A stretch of DNA of 9,678 nt from Oscillospiraceae bacterium (GTDB lineage Bacteria; Bacillota; Clostridia; Oscillospirales; Oscillospiraceae). The notes under the pieces are model-generated. The model saw only the letters and a list, made by a program, of their open reading frames with translations, did no database searches and had not been told where the DNA came from. Of this stretch, positions 1-6,877 are shown one piece after another. How positions within the stretch are numbered: the stretch's first letter is position 1; every line of letters begins with the position of its first letter. The DNA is taken from the NCBI GenBank assembly GCA_009776905.1, contig WRMX01000115.1, forward strand, positions 1 to 9,678, written 5' to 3'. The translations under genes and the position numbers were made by a program.

Positions 1-151
1 CAGACGCGCCGGACTCCGCCGTGACGCCTCCAGCCGCTCCGCCCTCAGTCGAACCGCCGGCCACGGCGACCCCCGCATCCAAAGCCCCCGCTTCCAAAGC
101 CCCTGCTTCCAAAGCCCCTGCTTCCAATGCGCCATCGTCAAATACATCCAT
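1..151 (-). CDS. Partial ORF downstream of permease C with ALEAG repeats at its N-terminus
   Basis: An open frame starts at ATG (151-149), 13 nt after the permease C stop, with a GAGGGGG ribosome binding site just upstream. It stays open to the window edge (50 codons). The first residues are MDVFDDG, followed by three ALEAG pentapeptides and one ALDAG, then a Gly/Ala-rich stretch with Thr, Ser and Glu. No domain is reached. By position in the operon, the missing partner of the OppF-type ATPase would be an OppD/DppD-type ATPase, so this could be that gene with an unusual low-complexity N-terminal extension. It could equally be an unrelated gene. The start and reading frame are well supported; the function is inference from position only. 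Confidence 0.6.
   Translation of the reverse strand, partial: MDVFDDGALEAGALEAGALEAGALDAGVAVAGGSTEGGAAGGVTAESGAS
76..135 (-). repeat. 15-bp tandem repeat, about four units, coding for ALEAG pentapeptides
   Basis: Units of 15 bp occupy 76-90, 91-105 and 106-120, with a diverged fourth unit at 121-135. Two units are identical (cttccaaagcccctg on the plus strand). Fifteen bases are five codons, so copy-number changes keep the frame of the minus-strand gene that starts at 151. Confidence 0.85.
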
Positions 152-164
152 ACTCCACACCCCC

Positions 165-992
165 TCACCTAGCCGCCGTGCGAATTTTCGGATCCATATG
201 GTCGCGCAGCCCATCGCCGAGAAGATTGAACCCCAAGATTGTCAAGGCAATGAACGCGCCGGAGAAAGCAGTCGTCCAAGGGTACGTGAACATGAAGCTT
301 CGCCCGTCGTTGACGATCAGCCCCCACGACGGAGTCGGCAGCGGAATGCCATAACCCAGGAATCCCAGCGAGGACTCGGCCAAAATCGCCCCGCCCATTG
401 CCGAAGACATGATTACGAGAATGTAAGGCAGCACGTTCGGGATAATATGGCGGAGGATAAGCCTCCACCTGCTGCTCCCCATCGAGCGCGCCGCCGTGAC
501 GAAACTGCGCTCCTTGATGGACATTGTCGTGGCTCGCGACAATCTATAAAACATAGGAATAATAGGAATCCCGATCGAAAAGAACATGTTCCGGGTCGAC
601 GACCCGAGCGCGATGCCGATGATGAGCGAAAGCAGAAGCATCGGAAACGCCATCATCACGTCGACGATGCGCCCCAGCACAAAATCCAAAGTGCCGCTGA
701 TATACCCCGACAGCGTCCCCAGCAAAGTGCCGAAGACCATCGCGATGGCCGTCGAGCAAATCGCCACGGTCAAAGAAATGCGCCCTCCATAAACGATGCG
801 GCACCACACGTCGCGCCCATAAGCATCCGTGCCCATAATATGCTCGGCGTTCGGGGCCTGCTGCTTGTTCGGAAGGTCGATGGCGCCATAATCATATTTC
901 GTCAGCATTGGCGCGAAAACGACGATGATGACGATGATCAGGATGATGCTGCCGCCGATCACAATAAATTTGTTCCTCAAAAGCTCCCTCAT
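165..992 (-). CDS. Peptide/nickel-type ABC transporter permease, DppC/OppC family
   Basis: This is a 275-residue inner-membrane permease of the DppC/OppC type, one half of the translocation pore of a binding-protein-dependent importer. The N-terminal membrane segment lies at about residues 9-29. The family block HIMGTDAYGRDVW follows at 51-63, then several hydrophobic segments. The EAA loop that docks on the ATPase is at about 164-187 (TAARSMGSSRWRLILRHIIP). The C-terminus DPKIR is typical of the family. The ATG overlaps the stop of the ATPase gene by 4 bp (ATGA), which implies translational coupling; a GGGGG tract 9 nt upstream may also help initiation. The length is normal. The substrate cannot be read from the permease. 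Confidence 0.95.
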   Translation of the reverse strand: MRELLRNKFIVIGGSIILIIVIIVVFAPMLTKYDYGAIDLPNKQQAPNAEHIMGTDAYGRDVWCRIVYGGRISLTVAICSTAIAMVFGTLLGTLSGYISGTLDFVLGRIVDVMMAFPMLLLSLIIGIALGSSTRNMFFSIGIPIIPMFYRLSRATTMSIKERSFVTAARSMGSSRWRLILRHIIPNVLPYILVIMSSAMGGAILAESSLGFLGYGIPLPTPSWGLIVNDGRSFMFTYPWTTAFSGAFIALTILGFNLLGDGLRDHMDPKIRTAAR

Positions 993-1978
993 GCCCGCGC
1001 ACCCCCATCCTTGACCATATCAGCCTTGTGGCACGCGATCAGATGGTCCCCGCCGATGTCGCGCAGCACCGGCGCTTCTCTCGAACAATGCTCGTCCGCA
1101 TATTTGCACCTCGGGTGGAACACGCAGCCGCTCGGCGGATTGATGATGCTCGGCACGCCCGAGCCCAGGATCTCCCTCTGCTTCGTGGACTCGGGGTCCG
1201 GGTCCGGCGAAGCGGAGAGCAGCGCCGCGGTATACGGATGCCGGACATTTCGGAACAGCTCCTCCGTATCGGCCATTTCGACAAGATTGCCGAAATACAT
1301 GACGCCGATGCGGTCTGACACGAATTTGACGACCGAGAGATTGTGTGAAATAAATAGATAAGTCAAGTTGAACTCATCTTTCAAATCCAGCAAAAGGTTC
1401 AGTATCTGCGCCTGCACCGACACGTCGAGAGCGGCCACGGCCTCGTCGCAAACAAGGAACTCAGGCGACAAAATCAGGCTGCGCGCAATGCAAAGCCTCT
1501 GGCGCTGGCCACCAGACAATTGGTGCGGATAGCGCTTCAAAAGCTCCGACCCAAGCCCGACCGATGAGAACATCTTCACTATTAGGTCGCGGCGGCTGCC
1601 CTTGTCCCTGTAATGGTGAATTTTCAGCGGCTCCTCCATGATCTGCTCCAGGCTGAAGCGCGGGTCGAGCGAATCGTATGGGTCCTGGAACACGACCTGC
1701 AGGTTTTTCCTGTACTTGCGCATGGCCCCATAACTCAGCTCCGAGATGTCCACATCCTTATAATATATGGAACCCGAGCTCGCGTTCGCAAGGCGCAGCA
1801 GCAGCAGCGCGAGCGTGCTCTTGCCGCACCCCGACTCGCCCACGAGCCCAAAAACCTCGCCCTTCCCTATGCTGAAGCTCACGTCGTTGACGGCCGTGAA
1901 CTTCGTTTTTCTGAACGTCTTTCCGGTGTTTATAAAATACAGCTTGGACAGGTTTTCGGCGCGGATCAAAGTTTCCAT
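989..1978 (-). CDS. Peptide ABC transporter ATP-binding protein, OppF/DppF type
   Basis: This is a 329-residue cytoplasmic ATPase that powers the importer. Visible motifs are Walker A GESGCGKST (47-55), Q-loop VFQDP (97-101), signature LSGGQ (154-158), Walker B FLVCDE (174-179) and the switch histidine SHN (212). The segment after Walker B reads AVAALD rather than the commoner PVSALD, a tolerated variation. The C-terminal oligopeptide-transporter domain (SGCVFHPRC) holds cysteines 285, 291, 298 and 316; equivalent cysteines bind an iron-sulfur cluster in some peptide importers. I chose the ATG at 1978 because GGGGAGG lies 6 nt upstream. A GTG five codons earlier (1993) would bury that site. 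Only one ATPase gene is complete in the window; a second is expected from the family. Confidence 0.94.
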   Translation of the reverse strand: METLIRAENLSKLYFINTGKTFRKTKFTAVNDVSFSIGKGEVFGLVGESGCGKSTLALLLLRLANASSGSIYYKDVDISELSYGAMRKYRKNLQVVFQDPYDSLDPRFSLEQIMEEPLKIHHYRDKGSRRDLIVKMFSSVGLGSELLKRYPHQLSGGQRQRLCIARSLILSPEFLVCDEAVAALDVSVQAQILNLLLDLKDEFNLTYLFISHNLSVVKFVSDRIGVMYFGNLVEMADTEELFRNVRHPYTAALLSASPDPDPESTKQREILGSGVPSIINPPSGCVFHPRCKYADEHCSREAPVLRDIGGDHLIACHKADMVKDGGARA

Positions 1979-1995
1979 AATCAACCTCCCCACGC

Positions 1996-2940
1996 CTAAA
2001 ACGAGACGTCGCCGGCCACGCGGATGCGAGGATCCACGATGCCTGTGACGACGTCGGTCAGCAAATTTGCCAAAATCATAAATGTCGCGATAATAAACGT
2101 CGCCCCCTGCACGAGCGGATAATCCCTCGAGCCGATGGCGTCGATGAGCAGCTTCCCCACGCCGCTGCGCACGAAAACGGTCTCCAGGACAATGGCCCCG
2201 CCAAAAGAAATGGCCAGCCCATATCCCACCATCGTCACGATGGGAATGAGCGCGTTCCCGAGCGCGTGCTTGAAGAGTATCTTCCTGCCCGACACCCCCT
2301 TGGCCTTAGCCGTGCGGATAAAGTCCTCGTCCATGATCTCCAGCATCGACGAGCGGGTCGTCCTCACCAAGGACCCCCCCAGCACCATCGTCAGAACCGG
2401 GCCGAAGAGCGTCTTCCAATACGCAGTCCCCTTCACCATGTTGCTCAATACCGGGATGATCCCCAGCTTCAAGGCAAAAATGACGAGCACCCACAGCCCG
2501 ATATAGAACGTGGGAAGCGAAGTCCCCAGCGTTGAAAACGCGATGATGATCAAATCCGGCCATTTCCCCCGGAAAGTCGCCGCGACCACGCCAAGCACGA
2601 TGGACACGAACGAGCTGATGACGATTCCATAAAGGGCGAGCTCTATAGTGCTGGGCAGCCGCTCAAAAACGACCTCAAGCACCGGCCTGTAATGGCTCAG
2701 CGACATGCCGAGGTCTCCGACGAAAAGATGCTTGAGCGCAAGCCAGAACTGCACGATAGCAGGCCTGTCCAGCCCATGGGCCGTCCTGTAGATTTCTATT
2801 TGCGCGGTCGTCGCGGTCTTCCCGAGCATGACCTCCGCTGGGTCCCCCGGGATTTGCCTGATGACGATATAGACCACGATAAAAACGCCAAGAAGCGTGG
2901 GTATTGTGAAAAGCAATCGTTTCAGGATGTAATTTCTCAT
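1996..2940 (-). CDS. Peptide/nickel-type ABC transporter permease, DppB/OppB family
   Basis: This is a 314-residue membrane permease, partner of the DppC-like subunit. The start MRNYILKRLLFTIPTLLGVF is the classic DppB opening, with the first membrane segment at about 9-28. It is followed by the periplasmic IPGDP motif (30-34) and GLDRP (56-60). The EAA cytoplasmic loop lies at about 207-235 (DFIRTAKAKGVSGRKILFKH). The end DPRIR is typical. I chose the ATG at 2940, with GGGGGA 9 nt upstream; the GTG two codons earlier (2946) sits too close to that site. The stop is followed within 20 nt by the ATPase start. Upstream lies a 326-bp gap with repeats instead of the short gap usual in such operons. 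Confidence 0.95.
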   Translation of the reverse strand: MRNYILKRLLFTIPTLLGVFIVVYIVIRQIPGDPAEVMLGKTATTAQIEIYRTAHGLDRPAIVQFWLALKHLFVGDLGMSLSHYRPVLEVVFERLPSTIELALYGIVISSFVSIVLGVVAATFRGKWPDLIIIAFSTLGTSLPTFYIGLWVLVIFALKLGIIPVLSNMVKGTAYWKTLFGPVLTMVLGGSLVRTTRSSMLEIMDEDFIRTAKAKGVSGRKILFKHALGNALIPIVTMVGYGLAISFGGAIVLETVFVRSGVGKLLIDAIGSRDYPLVQGATFIIATFMILANLLTDVVTGIVDPRIRVAGDVSF

Positions 2941-2962
2941 TGACACCTATCCCCCACAAAAC

Positions 2963-3066
2963 TGGTATCTTACGTTTGGCAGCGCCGCCCAGCCCGGAGC
3001 GAGCGGAGCGCGCTTGGTATCTTACGTTTGCCAGCGCCGCCCAGCCCGGAGCGAGCGGAGCGCGCG
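2963..3066. repeat. 52-bp tandem direct repeat, two copies
   Basis: Copy 1 (2963-3014) and copy 2 (3015-3066) differ at two positions only. Each begins tggtatcttacgttt and ends in a purine/GC-rich run with gagcgagcgga. The copies lie in the untranslated stretch between the substrate-binder stop and the permease B start, adjoining the permease leader. Short frames that read through them show no family features, so I treat them as noncoding. Confidence 0.9.
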
Positions 3067-3096
3067 GTGACACGAATTGGCATTGTTACAAGCAGC

Positions 3097-3130
3097 GGGC
3101 GGAAACAGACGCCGAGCGCGGGTTCCGCCC
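3097..3130. other. Hairpin with GGGCGGAA/TTCCGCCC arms in the transporter operon
   Basis: Arms 3097-3104 (gggcggaa) and 3123-3130 (ttccgccc) are perfect complements around an 18-nt loop. A second complementary pair, ttacaa (3086-3091) and ttgtaa (3140-3145), flanks them and could extend the stem with an internal loop. There is no T-run on either side, so it is not a classic intrinsic terminator. It may act as a 3'-end stabiliser or attenuator of the substrate-binder mRNA (inference). Confidence 0.6.
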
Positions 3131-3250
3131 ACTGACACTTTGTAAGTAGAAGCCGTCCACGAGGAGATTCCACTGACACTTTTCAATAGAAGCTATTCAC
3201 GAGACGCTTCCACCGACACTTTTCAATAGAAGCTGCTCACAAAGCGCTTC
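3130..3250. repeat. 40-bp tandem repeat, three copies
   Basis: Units are 3130-3170 (41 bp, most diverged), 3171-3210 and 3211-3250. Each starts cactgacactt or caccgacactt. The last two share the core gacacttttcaatagaagct. In those two, gaagc and gcttc can pair around a 12-nt loop, so each unit can form a small stem in RNA. The array ends 17 bp before the stop codon of the substrate-binder gene, so it lies in the 3' untranslated part of that message. No CRISPR features are present: there are no unrelated spacers. Confidence 0.88.
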
Positions 3251-3266
3251 CGGTGCTAAGACCTCA

Positions 3267-4943
3267 TCAGCTCTTAATGACAGACGTCGGCCTCCAGCCC
3301 ATGTCTGCCTGAGACTCAAAGCCCGTGACGTTCTTCTGCGACACGCGCCCCATGGAGTTTGTCGCCACCGGGAAAACGACCTGCAAATCCATCAAGCGCC
3401 TCTGCGCGGCATAGTAATTGTCATACTTCTCCTGTTCGGTCTTCGCCGCCATCCCCGCTGCGACGTATGAATCATACTCCGCATCGAGGACGCCGCACCA
3501 GTTGTTCCCCGGATAAAAATCGCTCATATAGCGGATGATGACGCCGTCGCCCGTCGTATCGGTATCATTATATAGAACCCACATCTGAGCGGTGCCGTCT
3601 CGGACCTGGCCGATGAACACGCCAAATTCCACGTTCTGCATGTCGATGGTGAACCCTGCCCTCGAGAGCATGTCCTGGGCGATGATCGCCGGAGGCTGCC
3701 CCAGCGCGTCGTTGACGCTCCACATCGTCATCGGGCAGCCATTGGGATATCCGGCTTCCGCGAGCAGCTGCTTCGCTTTTTCGATATTATATTCGAATTT
3801 GAAATAGTCGCGCAGCGCATATTTGCATGTGGGCGGGACATAAGTGCCGCAAGCGGTCTCCTGCCCATAAAACAGGTTGTCGAGATAATACTGCACGTCG
3901 ACGGCATAGAAGAACGCCTCGCGCACCTTCGGGTCGTCGAACGGAGGAAGCTGCATGTTGACGCCGATGTAAAGAAGCTGGCGTACCGAGTTGTAGCTGA
4001 CCTCATAGCCCTTCGACTGATATTCGTACATCTTTTCCCTGTCATAAAGCCCTATGGAATCGAGCTCGCCGTTGTCGAACGCGGCGAAGATCGTGTTGGT
4101 GTCGCTGATATACGTGCTGACGACGCGGTCGAGGTTGCCTGTATATTCGCCCCACCAATCGCGGTTCCGCACGACCTCGGTCCGGAGGCCAAGAGTCCCG
4201 CCGTCAAAAACGTACGGCCCAGTGCCGATGGGGTCTTTATTCATGCTCTCCAGGCCGTCCCTGTCATTGTGGGCCTTGCACACGATGATCCCATAATACA
4301 TGGCAAGCCTGAAAACGAGATCGACGTCGATTTGGTTCAGGTTCAAAACGACGGTATATGGATCGGGGCAATCGATCGACTTAATGTTCGCCATTTGCAG
4401 GTTCTCCGCGTTGACGGAAGCGACCGCAGGGTCAAGATGCCTCTCCAGCGAGAACTTGACGTCCTCTGAAGTGAACTCGCCATAGCCCTTGTGCCACTGC
4501 ACTCCCTTGCGCAGATGGAACGTATATGCCAAGCCGTCTGCGGAAACATCCCAGCTCTCGGCGAGCCACGGAGTCACGGAGCCATCCGCCTGCAGCTTGA
4601 CGAGGTTCTCAAAAATCGCGGAAGCCAGGTTTGCATCGTTGAGGCCCATGTAAAGCGCCGGGTCCCACCACGTCTCTTCAAACGTGCAAACGCCGTAGAA
4701 CACGACTTCCTCGGCAGGGGGTGGCTGTTGTTGCTGCGAATTGGAGTCGTTGTTTGTTTGGGTGTTGCTGCTGCTGTTGCTGCTGTCATTGCTGCTGTTG
4801 CTATTGCTGTTGCTGTTATCAGCCGTCTGCGTGTCGTTGTTTGTCGTCGAGTTGGTGTCCTTTGCCTTGTCCCCGCAGGACGCCAAGAGCGACATGCATA
4901 ACACGACGACCAAAATTACCGCCAACACTCTCTTTTTTCTCAT
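3267..4943 (-). CDS. Extracellular solute-binding lipoprotein, family 5 (peptide/nickel type)
   Basis: This is a 558-residue lipoprotein that should capture substrate outside the membrane and hand it to the permeases. A signal peptide (MRKKR plus hydrophobic core) ends in the lipobox LASC, with Cys23 as the lipidated residue. Residues 25-77 form an Asn/Ser/Thr/Gln linker ending QQQQPPP. The family 5 fold follows: ETWWDPALY, then ANLASAIFENLVKLQADGSV, AESWDVSADGLAYTFHLRKGV and the SLERHLDP block. GTGPYVF is also present. The length is typical. I chose the ATG at 4943 because AAGGAGA lies 7 nt upstream; a GTG two codons earlier is less well spaced. It is the first gene of the importer operon, with its own promoter. 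Substrate specificity is unknown; peptides are the default guess. Confidence 0.95.
   Translation of the reverse strand: MRKKRVLAVILVVVLCMSLLASCGDKAKDTNSTTNNDTQTADNSNSNSNSSNDSSNSSSNTQTNNDSNSQQQQPPPAEEVVFYGVCTFEETWWDPALYMGLNDANLASAIFENLVKLQADGSVTPWLAESWDVSADGLAYTFHLRKGVQWHKGYGEFTSEDVKFSLERHLDPAVASVNAENLQMANIKSIDCPDPYTVVLNLNQIDVDLVFRLAMYYGIIVCKAHNDRDGLESMNKDPIGTGPYVFDGGTLGLRTEVVRNRDWWGEYTGNLDRVVSTYISDTNTIFAAFDNGELDSIGLYDREKMYEYQSKGYEVSYNSVRQLLYIGVNMQLPPFDDPKVREAFFYAVDVQYYLDNLFYGQETACGTYVPPTCKYALRDYFKFEYNIEKAKQLLAEAGYPNGCPMTMWSVNDALGQPPAIIAQDMLSRAGFTIDMQNVEFGVFIGQVRDGTAQMWVLYNDTDTTGDGVIIRYMSDFYPGNNWCGVLDAEYDSYVAAGMAAKTEQEKYDNYYAAQRRLMDLQVVFPVATNSMGRVSQKNVTGFESQADMGWRPTSVIKS
4764..4817 (-). repeat. 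Imperfect trinucleotide tract coding for the Asn/Ser linker
   Basis: The plus strand is almost entirely gtt, gct and att triplets, which read on the minus strand as AAC, AGC and AAT codons (Asn and Ser). It lies in the linker between the lipidated cysteine and the binding domain. Length change in steps of three would not break the frame. Confidence 0.75.
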
Positions 4944-5014
4944 AACCACTTCTCCTTAAATTTCTTTATATTATCCATTAATACGGATATCGCGCTATCT
5001 GTTCAGCATGGTAC

Positions 5015-5066
5015 CCTTAAAGGCAAAAACGCAGCTAATTACTTAGAATTGCAGGCACCTTTAAGG
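5015..5066 (-). promoter_or_regulatory. Inverted repeat in the leader of the importer mRNA
   Basis: Arms 5015-5023 (ccttaaagg) and 5058-5066 (cctttaagg) are perfect 9-bp complements separated by 34 nt, inside the roughly 150-nt leader between the predicted promoter and the substrate-binder start. It matches no riboswitch class I recognise and has no T-run after it. It could be an RNA stem or a protein-binding operator with two half sites. Confidence 0.5.
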
Positions 5067-5098
5067 TAACATTGGCCACATATCTCGCTGAATGACGT

Positions 5099-5128
5099 AG
5101 TATACCATACAATTCTCATACAATTCAA
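5099..5128 (-). promoter_or_regulatory. Predicted vegetative promoter of the importer operon
   Basis: On the minus strand, -35 TTGAAT (5128-5123) and -10 TATACT (5104-5099) are 18 bp apart, and a TG one base before the -10 gives an extended -10. Transcription would start near 5092, leaving a leader of about 150 nt before the ATG at 4943. Confidence 0.65.
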
Positions 5129-5183
5129 TCGTTTTTGGAATATTGCATTAAAAACATCGCTATCACCGCTATAATTCGCGCCC

Positions 5184-6713
5184 TCACAGCAACCTGCCGC
5201 AAACAGCCTCCGCAGCGGCGCAAACGCTCCCATCCGCGATCAGCGCCTCGCACTTCAAAATCTCCGGCTGCAAGAATATGTCGCCGTCGACGACAGGGAC
5301 GCCGGCAGCCCGAACGCAATCGAAAACCGCCCTCGTCGCGGGCGCCATCAGCTCCGCGCCGCGCAAGCTCAACGCCTGGCATTCCGCCAAAAGCTCCAAA
5401 GCCAAAACACGCCGCGCATTGTCGACAATCAAACGCGCGGTATGCGCAGCGGTCGTGCCCATCGAAACATGATCCTCCTGATTCGCGGACGAGGGGATGG
5501 AATCGACGGAAGCGGGATGCGCGTAGATCTTGTTCTCAGAAACCATCGAAGCCGCAACATACTGCATGATCATCATGCCGTTGTTCAGCCCGCCCTCCAT
5601 GCTCAGAAAAGCGGGCAACCCATTGCTGAGCGCAGGATTCACCAAGCGTTCGAGCCGCCGCTCCGATACATTTGCAAATTCGGCAATGGCTATCCCCAAC
5701 GTATCCAGAGCGATCGCGACAGGCTGTCCATGGAAATTGCCGCCGGAAATCACCTCATCCTCATCGACGAAAATCAAAGGATTGTCCGTCGCCGCGTTGA
5801 TCTCGCGGGTCAAAAGATTGCGGACATAGCGCATCGCCTCGCGCGAACCGCCATGAATCTGCGGAGTGCAGCGGACGGAATATGCGTCCTGGACCTTATC
5901 GGGGTTGGAATCCGCTGCGAGCTTGGAATCTTTCAAAAGCTTCATGAGGTTGGACGCGGACTCGATCTGCCCCCTGTGCCCCCTGACCGATTGAATCTTT
6001 GGATCGAAGGCCTTCCTTATCCCCAGCTGCGCCTCGCAGCACATAGCCGCCAAAACATCGGCAGTCTTCGCCAATACCGTCGCGTCATAAAGCACGAGCG
6101 CCCCTATGGCGCACATGGCCTGCGTCCCATTGATCAGCGCAAGCCCCTCCTTGGACTCCAGCTCGATTACGGGGATTCCGGCCATCTCCATCGCGGCGCG
6201 CCCGTTCATGCGCTCGCCGCCGTAAAACGCCTCCCCCTCGCCGATCATCGGCATGGTCATATGCGCCAGCAAAGCCAAGTCGCCCGACGCGCCCAAAGAA
6301 CCCTTTGACGGCACGACGGGCGTCACTCCTAAATTCAGCATATTCATCATTGTCTGCACAGTTGAAAGCTTAATGCCCGAATACCCCTTTGCGACAGCGT
6401 TGATACGCAGCGCAAGCATCGCGCGCGCGACATCATCGGACAGCGGGTCGCCCATAGCGCAGGCATGTGATATGATCAAGTTATACTGCAGTCTTTTCGC
6501 ATTGTCCGGAGTCACGAACGTGTCCTGGAACTTCCCGAACCCGGTGGTAAGCCCATAGATGGCTTCCCCTTTTTCAAGCTTCTTTTCGACATATGCGCGC
6601 GCCTTATGAATCGCCGCCTCAGCCTCGCGCGAAAGAGACACCGCCTCGCGCTGCCGAGCGATCGCCGCAACCTCGTCAACAGATAATGTCGCCCCATCAA
6701 TAACAATAGACAT
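5184..6713 (-). CDS. hutH: Histidine ammonia-lyase
   Basis: This 509-residue cytoplasmic enzyme removes ammonia from L-histidine to give trans-urocanate, the first step of histidine breakdown. The MIO cofactor triad Ala142-Ser143-Gly144 sits in GSLGASGDLALLAH. Tyr53 (IYGLTTGFG), Ser82-His83 (ISHACAMGDPL), Tyr278 and Arg281 (QDAYSVRC), Phe327 (GNFHGQP) and Glu413 (NQEDHVSMG) match the active-site set known from Pseudomonas HutH, with nearly the same numbering. The Ser-His pair favours histidine over tyrosine or phenylalanine. I chose the ATG at 6713, with AGGAG 8 nt upstream; an upstream in-frame Met at 6752 would lie before the predicted promoter. No hutU, hutI or formiminoglutamate gene is present here. 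The importer genes follow after 240 bp. Confidence 0.96.
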   Translation of the reverse strand: MSIVIDGATLSVDEVAAIARQREAVSLSREAEAAIHKARAYVEKKLEKGEAIYGLTTGFGKFQDTFVTPDNAKRLQYNLIISHACAMGDPLSDDVARAMLALRINAVAKGYSGIKLSTVQTMMNMLNLGVTPVVPSKGSLGASGDLALLAHMTMPMIGEGEAFYGGERMNGRAAMEMAGIPVIELESKEGLALINGTQAMCAIGALVLYDATVLAKTADVLAAMCCEAQLGIRKAFDPKIQSVRGHRGQIESASNLMKLLKDSKLAADSNPDKVQDAYSVRCTPQIHGGSREAMRYVRNLLTREINAATDNPLIFVDEDEVISGGNFHGQPVAIALDTLGIAIAEFANVSERRLERLVNPALSNGLPAFLSMEGGLNNGMMIMQYVAASMVSENKIYAHPASVDSIPSSANQEDHVSMGTTAAHTARLIVDNARRVLALELLAECQALSLRGAELMAPATRAVFDCVRAAGVPVVDGDIFLQPEILKCEALIADGSVCAAAEAVCGRLL

Positions 6714-6733
6714 AGACACCACTCCTGCGTCCG

Positions 6734-6762
6734 ATTGTAGAGCATCATGCATAATAATTCAA
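6734..6762 (-). promoter_or_regulatory. Predicted promoter of hutH
   Basis: On the minus strand, -35 TTGAAT (6762-6757) and -10 TACAAT (6739-6734) are separated by 17 bp. Transcription would start about 6727, directly before the AGGAG site (6726-6722), leaving a leader of roughly 14 nt. The -35 hexamer is the same as that of the importer promoter. Confidence 0.65.
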
Positions 6763-6821
6763 CACGATTCCCTCTTTTCATGCCTCACTATTGTACTGCC
6801 ACATCACCGTAGCAGAATGGG

Positions 6822-6850
6822 TTGACAGCGGCAGTAAGCTCCCATATAAT
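6822..6850 (+). promoter_or_regulatory. Perfect-consensus vegetative promoter of the yerC-like gene
   Basis: TTGACA (6822-6827) and TATAAT (6845-6850) are both exact consensus hexamers at the optimal 17-bp spacing. The start point would be near 6857, about 21 nt before the ATG at 6878. It points away from the hutH promoter, with about 60 bp between the two -35 elements. Confidence 0.88.
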
Positions 6851-6877
6851 GAAAAGAAAAAAGAAAGGAACGTCAAT

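Noticed and set aside
21..1361. 446-codon open frame on the plus strand
   Set aside because: It is the opposite-strand shadow of permease C and the ATPase, with low-complexity Arg/His/Asp content and no ribosome site; both minus-strand genes have clear family motifs.
2675..3073. Minus-strand frame that reads through the 52-bp repeats into permease B
   Set aside because: It overlaps permease B in another frame and shows only repeat-derived Arg/Gly/Ala sequence; no ribosome site.
2963..3250. Tandem repeats considered as a CRISPR array
   Set aside because: The units are directly adjacent and no unique spacers separate them; no cas genes are present.
5015..5066. Leader considered as a T-box or other known riboswitch
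   Set aside because: No T-box antiterminator motif, no terminator with a T-run and no conserved core of a class I recognise.
5442..6308. 288-codon open frame on the plus strand inside hutH
   Set aside because: It lies entirely antisense to hutH, which has a complete set of catalytic residues. The frame has no family features.
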